64,000 nt of DNA from Acanthochromis polyacanthus (taxonomy: Eukaryota > Chordata > Actinopteri > Pomacentridae): contig NC_067136.1 in NCBI RefSeq assembly GCF_021347895.1, positions 434,001 through 498,000 on the forward strand, read 5' to 3'. The position numbers and the translations under genes are program-made. Shown here piece after piece: positions 23,924-33,766 of the stretch. Below the pieces are notes generated by a model. That model saw only the letters and a list, made by a program, of their open reading frames with translations, was not told the origin of the DNA and searched no databases. Position 1 is the first letter of the stretch. Each line of letters begins with the position of its first letter.

Positions 23924-26464
23924 ATGAGGTTGGGATCACGGTTTTACTGGCCAACAATGTTTAATGATGTCAAACATTTTTGCACCACATGTCCAGAATG
24001 TCAGGTCACCACACACAATAAAGCCAAGCCAGTTCCATTACACCCCTTACCTATAATCAGTACCCCTTTCCAACGCATAGCCATGGATGTGGTGGGTCCA
24101 CTGGAGAAGAGTAGCTCTGGTTACCAGTACATACTTGTAATCTGTGACTATGCCACAAGATTCCCAGAAGCTTTTCCTCTCCGAAGCATTAAGACACCAA
24201 AGATAATCAATGCCCTTGTCCAGCTTTTCTCTCGTGTAGGGGTGCCAGATGAGATCATCACAGACCAAGGAACTAACTTCACTTCTGGAATGATGAGACA
24301 ATTGCAGAAAGAACTGGGCATTAAAGGCATACGGACTACTCCATACCATCCCCAGACTGATGGTCTGGTTGAGCGATTTAACCAAACACTGAAGCAGATG
24401 CTACGTAAGTTTGTCTCTGATACTGGCCGTGATTGGGACAAGTGGTTACCTTTTGTCTTGTTTGCCTATAGGGAGGTGCCTCAAGCATCAACAGGATTCT
24501 CCCCATTCGAGCTCCTCTATGGATGGCCAGTACAGGGGCCACTTGATCTTTTGAGGAAGGAGTGGGAGGCCACCAAGAAACCAGCACCAGAAGGTATCCT
24601 GTCCTACGTACTCCAAATGCGTGAACGCCTTGAGAGGTACCTTGCAGAGGCTAAAATTCACCTGGAAAAGGCACAGCAGGACCAGAAGTGCTGGTATGAT
24701 AAAAGGGCTCGACAGAGGGAGCTGACAGCAGGTCAGAGGGTCCTGATCTTACTCCCAACCAGCAGGAACAAACTGTTAGCCAAGTGGCAGGGGCCTTATG
24801 AGGTGTTGAGGAAGATGGGACCGGTGACATTTGAGGTGGCTCATCCAGACAAGGGGAAATCCTCTCAGGTCTACCACATCAACCTTCTCAAAGAGTGGAA
24901 GGAGCGTGAGTCAGCCAAGGTGTTGCTGGTATGCCAGGTGAAGGAGGAAGATGGTGAGTCTGACTCTAACCTGCAACAACTCCTCCAGCTAAAAAACCCT
25001 CAACTGGAGCATCTGCCCTCACAACACCAACAGATATTGCAGAAGCTGTTTCTGGAGACGCCTGGGCTGTTCCGAGATGGCCCAGGGCGAACAACACTGA
25101 TTCAACACACCATCCGTCTCCAAAAGGTTGACGTCCCTCCCATCCGTCAGAGGCCGTATCGCATCCCAGAACGATTGGTGGGACACCTTAAGGATGAGAT
25201 TCAGAAGATGCTTGATCTTGGGGTGATAGAGCCATCTCAGAGTGAGTGGTCCAGTCCCATGGTAATGGTGCCGAAAAAGGATGGCACTCAACGGCCCTGT
25301 ATTGACTTCAGGAAGGTTAATGCTGTCTCCCGTTTTGATGCTTACCCCATGCCTCGCATAGATGACCTGGTGGAGCATGTCGGGACTGCCAAGTACATAA
25401 CCACGCTGGACCTTTGCAAAGGGTATTGGCAGATTCCTCTCGAAGAGACTTCAAAACAGTACACTGCTTTTCGTACACCAACAGGACTGTACCAGTTCAC
25501 GGTAATGCCGTTTGGACTGCATGGAGCGCCTGCAACATTCCAAAGACTAATGGATGTTGTTCTAACTGGTTTCAAATCCTTCAGTGCTGCTTATCTTGAT
25601 GATGTCGTCATCTTTAGCCATTCCTGGGAGGACCATCTCCAACATCTGAGACAGGTCCTGACTTGCATCGAGAGGGCAGGCTTGACCCTCAATGCTCAGA
25701 AGTGCGAGTGGGCCAAGGGTGAAGTCCAGTATCTGGGGTTCCAGCTTGGAGGGGGTCACATCAAACCCTTTGTGGACAAGGTCGAAGCCATTCGTAATGC
25801 CCAGCGGCCCCGAACCAAGAAGCAGGTGAGGTCGTTCGTGGGCCTTGTAGGGTGGTATTCTAATTTCATTCCCCACTACTCCACTCTTGCCTCACCTCTG
25901 ACTAATCTGACTCGGAAGGGGGAACCTAACCCTGTAAGATGGACCACAGAATGTGAACATTCTTTTACCGCCCTCAAGCATGTCATGTGTTCATCACCTG
26001 TCTTATGTAGTCCTGACTTTCAGAAGCGCTTTGTGGTTCAGGCAGATGCTTCTGACGTTGGCATTGGAGCCGTGTTCGCACAAGGAGATGAGGGAGAGCA
26101 GAGACCAGTGCTATATCTCAGTCGTAAGTTGCAACCCCGAGAGACCAGGTATTCAACAATTGAGAAGGAGGGCTTAGCAATTAAATGGGCTTTGGAGAGT
26201 TTGCGCTATTATCTCCTTGGAAGGGAGTTTGACTTAGAAACAGACCACAAAGCTCTATCTTGGATCAACACAATGAAGGACCGCAATGCCAGAGTTACAC
26301 GATGGTATCTTGACTTGCAACCCTTTAGTTTCAAGATCAGGCACAGGTCTGGCAAAACCAACCTGCTGGCAGACTACCTATCTCGGTGGACCACCATGGC
26401 TGCGCCAGGAGAGGGGGAAGGTAATGTGGCAGTTGCCCCTGCCACTGGTGAAACACCACACTAA
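23924..26464 (+). CDS. Gmr1-type pol: integrase - reverse transcriptase - RNase H
   Basis: 846 aa, open. Integrase: Cys pair of the zinc finger in CTTCPEC (residues 20-26), catalytic Asp55 (MDVVGPL), Asp114 (ITDQGTNF) and Glu150 (GLVERFNQ), a D-58-D-35-E pattern; then the GPY/F motif (KWQGPYEVL). Reverse transcriptase follows: VPKKDGTQRPCIDFRKVN, FGLHGAPATFQRLMD and the catalytic YLDD box at about residue 557. RNase H: VVQADASDVGIGAV, then YSTIEKEGLAI and TDHKALSW. This order with RNase H last is the mark of the Gmr1 group. The two zinc-finger His lie upstream of the first Met, behind the TGA at 23855, so the frame is probably not a complete product. Nearest break-free stretch of any element here. 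Confidence 0.92.
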   Translation: MRLGSRFYWPTMFNDVKHFCTTCPECQVTTHNKAKPVPLHPLPIISTPFQRIAMDVVGPLEKSSSGYQYILVICDYATRFPEAFPLRSIKTPKIINALVQLFSRVGVPDEIITDQGTNFTSGMMRQLQKELGIKGIRTTPYHPQTDGLVERFNQTLKQMLRKFVSDTGRDWDKWLPFVLFAYREVPQASTGFSPFELLYGWPVQGPLDLLRKEWEATKKPAPEGILSYVLQMRERLERYLAEAKIHLEKAQQDQKCWYDKRARQRELTAGQRVLILLPTSRNKLLAKWQGPYEVLRKMGPVTFEVAHPDKGKSSQVYHINLLKEWKERESAKVLLVCQVKEEDGESDSNLQQLLQLKNPQLEHLPSQHQQILQKLFLETPGLFRDGPGRTTLIQHTIRLQKVDVPPIRQRPYRIPERLVGHLKDEIQKMLDLGVIEPSQSEWSSPMVMVPKKDGTQRPCIDFRKVNAVSRFDAYPMPRIDDLVEHVGTAKYITTLDLCKGYWQIPLEETSKQYTAFRTPTGLYQFTVMPFGLHGAPATFQRLMDVVLTGFKSFSAAYLDDVVIFSHSWEDHLQHLRQVLTCIERAGLTLNAQKCEWAKGEVQYLGFQLGGGHIKPFVDKVEAIRNAQRPRTKKQVRSFVGLVGWYSNFIPHYSTLASPLTNLTRKGEPNPVRWTTECEHSFTALKHVMCSSPVLCSPDFQKRFVVQADASDVGIGAVFAQGDEGEQRPVLYLSRKLQPRETRYSTIEKEGLAIKWALESLRYYLLGREFDLETDHKALSWINTMKDRNARVTRWYLDLQPFSFKIRHRSGKTNLLADYLSRWTTMAAPGEGEGNVAVAPATGETPH

Positions 26465-26705
26465 TACACCACACCATCACTAATTTCACAGACCACATGT
26501 TAGCCAGGTAGCATGCTACTGCTAGTTTGGTGGGTGCACACACTAAGCTGCATTTAAAATCTTAGTACCTTGCCTGTGCTATTTGTACCACATAAGGTTC
26601 CACAGAAACAGATATACACAGAATATGGTGGTGGTGAAGTTGAAGTTTGCTCATCAAGAAGTTGTCTTTTCTTTTCTTACCACAGAGCTTCCTGGTGCTG
26701 GGCAG

Positions 26706-27105
26706 TGTTAAAGGACCCGAGTATGATTTCAGGCTGTCTTTTATAGTGCCTGAGTAGGAAGTATGGAACATGCTCAGTCCATCTCACTCAACCATACCAA
26801 CGGATGGAAGTGTAAAATGAGTTGAAAAGTCATTCCAGGCTTGAGAATTATGGTAATGCTTGACCTGTAATGTGTGGTAGATGTAAATAGTTGGTTTCAA
26901 GGTATTTAGGTTGAAAGAAAATGTGTTTGATTGCTTAATTGATTTAATCTAAAGATGGTATGGTCCAATGGGAGTGGCCTAGCCTTTAAATGGAGGAAGT
27001 TCTCCACTGTCCAGTCAGTCAGGGAAGGGCTGTGATGCTGAGTGGACCTGTTGCTTATTCTTGTACACCTGACTTATATTTGAGGAGCAATAAAAATTCT
27101 ACATT
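26706..27105 (+). other. Candidate 3' LTR of the Gmr1-type element
   Basis: It starts TGTTAAAGGACCCGAG after the pol stop and ends near ATTCTACA. It contains a TTTAAA-type box near 26980 and a poly(A) signal AATAAA at 27089-27094. There is no second copy in the window to prove it, and no clear polypurine tract precedes it. Confidence 0.35.
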
Positions 27106-27221
27106 TTTTTTCATCTAAAGGATGTGATGCTGCCATTTTTTTTTACATTTTGAGGTATAGCTACACCACTTTTCCAGTCAGCCTTGTGACCTACTGCCCT
27201 CACTTGTGATTAGAGTGTGAC

Positions 27222-28397
27222 AGCCTACCAGAGTAAAAAGTGAAAACCACCATCAGATTACACAAAACCAGGCTATGTTGTAGCCTCTTTCTCTCATATA
27301 TACAGTATATATGTATATATATGTATATATACACACACATATATTTATATGTATATATATGCATAAATATGCTTATACACATAAAAAAATGTCTTCAATG
27401 GGTTTTGAAAAGCTTCATTTCATCAAGATTGATCTCCTCTGGGCCACAGTAGTGTGACAAACTTCAGGGTGAGGAAAAAAAAAGTCATCAACCACTGCAG
27501 TTGTGGGTTATCCCTAATCAGTGTCAAAAACTTGCCCTCTGAAAATTAAATTTTTAGACGTGTGTGTGTGTACGCTCAGACTAAGTGCTTCATTAAAAAG
27601 AAAATAAACACGCATTTAAACGGTCGGCAATGCTTTGCCAGGCAGCGTCTGGAGCTTTATTCATCAACCGTGTTGCCTTTTCTTGTGATAATCTCCCTGT
27701 AGTCCTCGTACAACTCCGTGAGAAGAGAAATTCTCCGCTCTGTTTTTAGACATAATATCATCATTTCGACGATCGACACGTCGGGGCTTTTTATCTCCCC
27801 GGACGCGCGCTCAGCCGCAGCTTGGATCAGCCTGGCTTGAATAAGCGTCTCTGAAAAACAGCTGAGCCTCGTTCGTGGAACTACTTGCAGCTGAGATTAA
27901 AGTTGCTGCTAATTCAAGCCACGCTTACCGGCGTAAGCCCAGCCTGTTTTAGCCAGCTTCGTGGAATACCCCCCAGTCTCCAGTGTTGAACCAGAGACTC
28001 GGTGCTGCCACCTGCTAGTAATTTGAGTCTCACTGGACAAATACTGAGTCACCTTGTTTTCTTGAGTCATTTAATGGAATTGTAGAAGCCCATAATGTAG
28101 TAATGACCCATAACGTAATAATGACCCATAACGTAATAAATTTGGCCTTTTTAAAATGTAATAGGCCCATAACGTAATAACTGACCAATAATGTAATAAA
28201 AGTCCTGAACCTATATATCATCCCCAAGTTTACATCAGAGAGAGACTTGCAGAGGATTTGGAACTTGTCAAAAACGACGATTCTTCCATTAGTGTTATGA
28301 AACTCTACAGGGCTTCTGGACGCAACAGTGGTCTCAGTGCACATCTTAAAGAGCTGTTTGGAAAAGACGGATGGATGAAAGCCTGGATTTTGCTAAG
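27222..28397. repeat. 1.17-kb direct repeat, right copy
   Basis: Second copy of 22113-23279. It begins inside the Harbinger-like element (CCTACCAGAGTAAAAAGTG), passes through its right end and the receptor flank, and continues without a break into the complete inverted-repeat element. It is therefore the copy that keeps the original right-hand junction. Confidence 0.9.
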
Positions 28398-29180
28398 CCA
28401 TATGGAATTTGGCCACTACAAAATCAAGGACATCTTTTGGAAGAAGTGAGGACCATTATTAGTTGGTCTGTGTGTGTGTTTGTTTTTTTACTGTAAAGGG
28501 CTGCTTGATGCAGCAGTGGTCTTTAAGAGCTGTTTGCTAAAGAAAAGTTGGTGTGTTTTTTCAAAAATAATTTGAATTAGATTTTTTTTTATGTTTAAAT
28601 GGAAGAAAAGGGAACAGTAATCCTAATTATTTTTGTGCTCAGGTTAAATATGTTCAGTTCTATTGTTCTATTGTTCAGTTCAGGATCTAAAGTTGTTGAG
28701 ACCAGAACTCAATTTTGTTATTTATTTGTTACACAAGCCATAACAAATATAGTAGATTTAAGAAACAACTGTTACAGAGTTTTAATAAAGACTGCATTTT
28801 TCATGACAAAAATGAGTACTTTTTTGAGGCACTAACTGATATGCTATACGCTATTACAGTCAGCTATTATGTTATTTGCCTATAACATTGTCAAAAAGGG
28901 CAAATGTATTACACTCTTGGCTGGTTATTACGTTATCTGTTCGGTTATTACATTTTCAACGTTTTTTTTTTGCATCATGCCCATAACGTAATAACCGGCC
29001 AATAACGTAATAAGTTATTACGTTAATGGTCAGAAGTTATTACGTTATAGGTTCAGGACTTTTATTACGTTATTGGTCAGTTATTATGTTATGGGCCGAT
29101 TACATTTTAAAAAGGCCAAATTTATTACGTTATGGGTCGTTATTACGTTATGGATCATTATTACGTTATGGGCTTCTACA
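28081..29180. mobile_element. Unclassified 1.1-kb DNA element with 120-bp inverted repeats
   Basis: Flanked by GGAAT on both sides (28076-28080 and 29181-29185); units A and C keep the empty site TTAATGGAATAATTTGAC. The ends are TGTAGAAGCCCATAA and its complement. The inverted repeats run about 120 bases and are built from iterated CATAACGTAATAA motifs, five or so per arm; more lie at 28920-29030. TGT...ACA ends with a 5-bp duplication do not settle the superfamily (Ginger-type elements have TGT ends but 4-bp duplications). An open frame of 63 aa at 28258-28449 (ASGRNSGLSAHLKELFGKDG) resembles nothing I know. It interrupts the 3' flank of receptor copy B. Confidence 0.8.
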
Positions 29181-29439
29181 GGAATAATTTGACAAATCTT
29201 CAGACATTTTCAGAAACTTCAACTCATTTGTGAAACATGGAGTCATTTTAAGCCATTTTGTTATTTAGAACACATTTTTTCCCCCAGAACAAACATAAAA
29301 ATATGCAAAAGTAACACAGAGGCAAGATAACAGAAATAAAAACACCAGCAATGACACAAAATGAACACAAAGAAGGAAACAACACAATTACATGATCTGT
29401 TACAAAAACACTTTCTGATTGGAGGATCCTGAGTTCATA

Positions 29440-31491
29440 TCAGAACTGATGCTCCGTGGTCACAGCAGTGATGATGTCATCATAGTCATCATCCAATCCC
29501 TGCTCAGCCTGTGTGGGCGGGGCCATCACCATGGAGACGGGAAGGTCATTTCCTGGAGTCAGAGCAGATCAGAAAGAAAATAATTTATCACATGAAGATT
29601 TCAGTTAGAGACAGCTGTCAATCATCAGATTGATTGATTGATTGATTGATTGACAGGCCAGTGATTGATCAGTACCTGTAGCTCTGTGTCGATACAAAGA
29701 CACCATGAGGCCAGTAGAGATGAAGTATGGACAGAACACCACCAGGTGGCAGAGCAGCCTGAAGACAAGATGGAGGGAGGAGGAGACAGGGGGCGGAGCT
29801 GAGGGAGAGGGCGGAGCAGAGGAAGTGGGCGTGGTTGTGGAAGTGGGCGTGGCGGAGGTTGTAACTTTACCTGCAGAGAGAAGAGAACCAGGTTAGGTGA
29901 CTCTGCTCATTTCATTTTTATTTTCAGTCATTTTGTGTCTCTTTTTAGTTGTTTTGCATCTTTAAGATTGTTGTGTGTCGTTCTGTTAGTTGTGTGTCTC
30001 TCATGTTGTGTGTCTCTCCTAATGTTGTGCGTCTCTACTCATGTTGTGCGTCTCTCGTCATGTTGTGCGTCTCTCGTCATGTCGTGCGTCTCTCCTCATG
30101 TCGTGCGTCTCTCCTCATGTCGTGCGTCTCTCCTCATGTCGTGCGTGTCTCCTCATGTCGTGCGTCTCTCCTCATGTCGTGCGTGTCTCCTCATGTCGTG
30201 CGTCTCTCCTCATGTCGTGCGTGTCTCCTCATGTCGTGCGTCTCTCCTCATGTCGTGCGTGTCTCCTCATGTCGTGCGTCTCTCCTCATGTCGTGCGTGT
30301 CTCCTCATGTCGTGCGTCTCTCCTCATGTCGTGCGTCTCTCCTCATGTCGTGCGTCTCTCCTCATGTCGTGCGTCTCTCCTCATGTCGTGCGTGTCTCCT
30401 CATGTCGTGCGTCTCTCCTCATGTCGTGCGTGTCTCCTCATGTCGTGCGTCTCTCCTCATGTCGTGCGTCTCTCCTCATGTCGTGCGTGTCTCCTCATGT
30501 CGTGCGTGTCTCCTCATGTCGTGCGTCTCTCCTCATGTCGTGCGTCTCTCCTCATGTCGTGCGTGTCTCCTCATGTCGTGCGTCTCTCCTCATGTCGTGC
30601 GTCTCTCCTCATGTCGTGCGTGTCTCCTCATGTCGTGCGTCTCTCCTCATGTCGTGTGTCTCTCCTCATGTTGTGTCTCCTCATGTTGTGTGTCTCTCCT
30701 CATGTTGTGTGTCTCTCCTCATGTTGTGTGTTTCTCCTCATGTTGTGTGTCTCTTTCAGTAGAAGAATCCTGACCTGTGACAGAGATCCAGCTGGATGGA
30801 GACTCTCTGTGACTGCTGATGCTACACCTGTAGAGGCCTTCATCAGACCTGGAAACATGGAGGATGGTCATGTGACCTCCGGGCTCAGTCCTGATGAGGG
30901 AGCCATCTTTATAGAAAGCAGCTGGGAGGCGGGAGTCCTGCTTTGATTGACAGCTCAGAGTGAGGGGATCTCCTCCATCACAGGGAGGACAGGACTCTGC
31001 AGGATCACTGATCCACCTCAACACAGAGACAAACTACAGCATTTCATCCATTCACACACAGCTTCATCAGCACTGACTGCACAGCTCATCTTACCAGAAA
31101 CAGTGAGGTTGATGCTCTGACTGGCTGCTGCCTCCATGGACTCACACCAGTAAACTCCACTGTCAGACCAGACCATGTGACTGATGGTACAGCTGGAACC
31201 AGATGGTCTTCCCCATCCATCTCCACACTGAGTTCTGGTTCTTCTGGTGGTGTTTCTCCTCAGAGTCCATCCAGCAGATCTGTCTTCATCCTCACAGCTC
31301 AGAGAAACAGAATCTCTTTTAAAAAACTGAGATCTGTTGGGACTCAGGTTCAGCTTCACCTGGTTTGTTCTGCTCCTCATCAGTGAGAGCAGAACTAAAG
31401 AGACATGAAGGTTAGTTTGAAGCTTCACATTGAGCAGGACATGCAGAATGAGAGATAACTTACAGATCCACAGCAGAGATGTTCCCTCCAT
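29440..31491 (-). pseudogene. Fc receptor-like two-Ig-domain receptor, copy B (frameshifted)
   Basis: Same gene as copy A. Exons on the minus strand: leader 31464-31491, fused leader-2 plus Ig1 31095-31394, Ig2 30775-31016, stalk plus membrane 29676-29870, tail 29440-29552. Splice sites are intact. Ig2 is 242 bases instead of 243: one C is missing at about 30972 (CTCCTCC against CTCCCTCC in A and C). The shifted frame ends within nine codons (VMEEIPSL then TGA). The product would be a leader plus one Ig domain without membrane anchor, if the mRNA is stable. Intron 1 is only 69 bases, a multiple of three, and free of stops. The stalk is Thr/Pro-rich ([16 protein letters not shown]). The upstream promoter array is absent and an element sits in the 3' flank. 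Confidence 0.85.
29999..30757. repeat. 19-bp intronic minisatellite of copy B, CpG-bearing variant
   Basis: About 40 units, in the same intron as in A and C. Inner units read ATGTCGTGCGTCTCTCCTC or the 18-base ATGTCGTGCGTGTCTCCTC, with two or three CpGs. The outer units at both ends keep the TG form (ATGTTGTGTGTCTC) of A and C. Plus-strand frames here (274-301 aa) are repeat translations. Confidence 0.92.
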
Positions 31492-31529
31492 CCTGATCTG
31501 CTGATATTAGATCCTCTCTCTGATCAGTA

Positions 31530-31613
31530 AAACCTCCTTCTGTGTTTCCAACAAAGCAGAGAAGTTCAGTTTAAAATGAGGCACATGAACAAAATGTTTA
31601 CAGTTTTTCATTA
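31530..31613. other. Right edge of duplicated unit B
   Basis: Homology with units A and C, upstream of exon 1, fades after about 31530 (CTGATCAGTAAA). The rest up to the hAT element at 31622 shows no recognised feature. Confidence 0.5.
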
Positions 31614-32164
31614 TTTTAGAGCAGGGGTTTCCAAACTGCTTCCCACCATGCTTTTTTTTTATCTTCCCGTGTCAGATTCTAAAAATATAATGGATTATGG
31701 CCCACATATATTTGTGCTTCACTGTATTGTACTTCATAATTTTAACACTAGGTGGAGCTACTGTCTAGAACAAGGCAGCGTCTCCACAAATCAAGTAATC
31801 AAAGACAAAACTTGCTTTAAGAGCCTAAAAATGGAAGAAACAAAGAGACTGAAGATCACAAGTGAGAGAAAATTTCAGACACTTTGGAAAAATGAATATT
31901 TCTTGATAGAAACCAAGGAGGAGTGTGTCTGTTTGATCTGCAGTGAAACTGTTTCAGTGATGAAAGAGTAAAATGTACGAAACCAGGGACTTCCGGATGA
32001 GCCTTCAAGAGATGTAGACGTCTTTTCTGAGTGCTCCCACATTGACCTTAAACTTTTCCAACAGGATCCTTTTCATTTATGGACCTTATACAGGCCACTT
32101 GGTTAATGTTATAAGCGAGCATTATTTTGACTTTTACAAAGTATAGTGCAATTATTTGCCAAGG

Positions 32165-33038
32165 ATGCCTCCGAAGAAATCTAACGTTGCTCAGGCTAAC
32201 GAAGAAGTAGCAACTAGCCCTGCCAATGTTAACGACCCAGCAGAAATCATGGATCATTCTGCCGTGTTGCAGGCCATTGAAGCAATGAGTTCTGAACTTT
32301 TGGCGAAGTTCGATGAGAAGGCTGAAATTCACAGTGACTTGATGCGTAAACAGATAAATATGCTGAGAGAAGAAATGAGGGCGGCTAATGAGCAAGCTAA
32401 CAATAGAGTTAACCTGCTAGACGAGCGTACTGCTAGCTTGGAAGTAGCTGCTAACGCTCATTTGGATGCTATCACTAATCTGGAGCAACAAGTGAACGAG
32501 TTGAAGCACGAAATGGCAACTCTCAAAACAAAAGCTGAGGACCTGGAGGGAAGATCCCGTAGATGCAATTTACACGTGGTCGGTATCAAGGAGGGTCGGG
32601 AATATGGTAAAAAAAGCGAGTGATTTTATCGCCGGACTTTTAGAAGAAGTATTTAAGTTGGACGCTTGCCCGATGATAGACCGAGCCCATCGCACTTTGC
32701 AACGAGCCCCGGGTAAAGATCAACCACCGCGAGCTTTTGTGGTTAAATGTCACTACTATCAAGAGAAGGAAACGATTCTACGGAAGGCGCTTGCTTCTCA
32801 GAAACTCGTCACTGGAGACGGTGATGTTGTCAAAGTGTTTCCTGACTACACACAGACTGTGGCGCGGCAGAGAGCTGCTTTTGGACCGGTGAAACAACTA
32901 CTGTACCGCTGCGAAGGAGTGAAGTATGGGCTTCTGTATCCTGCAAAACTACTTATTACGACCCCGGACGGCGAACGGAGGACTTTCATCGATCCAGTGA
33001 AAGCAGAAACTTTTGCCAAAGGACTCCAGACTTCATAA
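32165..33038 (+). pseudogene. L1 ORF1: coiled coil, RRM and C-terminal domain, frameshifted
   Basis: Nucleic-acid chaperone that coats LINE RNA. Starts MPPKKSNVAQAN; coiled coil roughly residues 60-135 (heptads in LEQQVNELKHEMATLKTK); RRM begins at GRSRRCNLHVVGIKEG. The frame closes at 32623 and goes on in another frame from 32604 (ASDFIAGLLEEVFKLD, then IDRAHRTLQRAPG) to 33038. The break falls in a run of seven A at about 32609-32615, so a one-base slip explains it. The C-terminal domain ends FAKGLQTS. Confidence 0.85.
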
Positions 33039-33766
33039 GCTGAGGTACTAGAGATGGCTTGACCTGCTACTTCTCATCCAAGGTTCCTGGACTTTTGGTT
33101 TGTAGACACTGCATTCTCTTATGGTACATGGACATTGAATACACTTTTGGTTCGCTGCATGAATATTGTTAAAATAGTACTGGTTTTATATAATTATATG
33201 TGCAATGTCATTTGACATTAATTTGGTTAATACTTATTTTATGTTTATGTTAGTACTATTATTATGTTTAATCTTGAAAGGATCTTCTTAATTAGCAGCA
33301 GTTGTGTTTTGTATTTACTTTTTTATTTGTATTATTTTATTTTACTTTTTCATTTTTGCTTCATTATTATTTTTCAATATTATGTTTGTTTGTTTTTTCT
33401 AATGCTCAAAGTCATATTACTTGGTAGATTAATGGTAATAAGTGGATCTTGTTGAAGTTAGGACTTTGGTTCTGTTAAAACATTCAAATGTAAGGTTTAT
33501 GTGGGGTCTCAGTTCCACAAGGTAAGATTTGTGTTAGATACCTCACAGTGGCTTGGGGGGTTGGGAGGGTGCAGTCTCTTGTTTGGGAAGGGACCAGCAG
33601 GGTTTTTTTTTTTTCCAGAAGGCAATGTAGTAATTTGTTTGCATTTTATTGTGTATTCTTTTTGTCTCCTTTGCCTTTTTTCTTTCTTTCTTCTTTCTGC
33701 AGAGGTAGAGCTGGTGTGTCATACTGCAATTCCATCAAGACCTCAGTCCCTTGCTCTTATCAGTCA

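Larger units (their letters stand above)
23280..27221 (+). mobile_element. Gypsy retrotransposon of Gmr1 type, 5'-truncated
   Basis: The order of domains is protease remnant, integrase, reverse transcriptase, RNase H. In ordinary Ty3/gypsy elements integrase comes last; integrase before RT is known for the Gmr1 group of fish and other deuterostomes. The 5' LTR, gag and most of protease are missing: the left border falls inside another element at 23279. Sequence after 26464 may include a 3' LTR (about 26706-27105). The whole fragment lies between 1.17-kb direct repeats that are not LTRs. Confidence 0.85.

Noticed and set aside
22113..28397. LTR pair of the Gypsy fragment
   Set aside because: The direct repeats contain parts of a Harbinger-like element, host flank and another inverted-repeat element, with no LTR borders.
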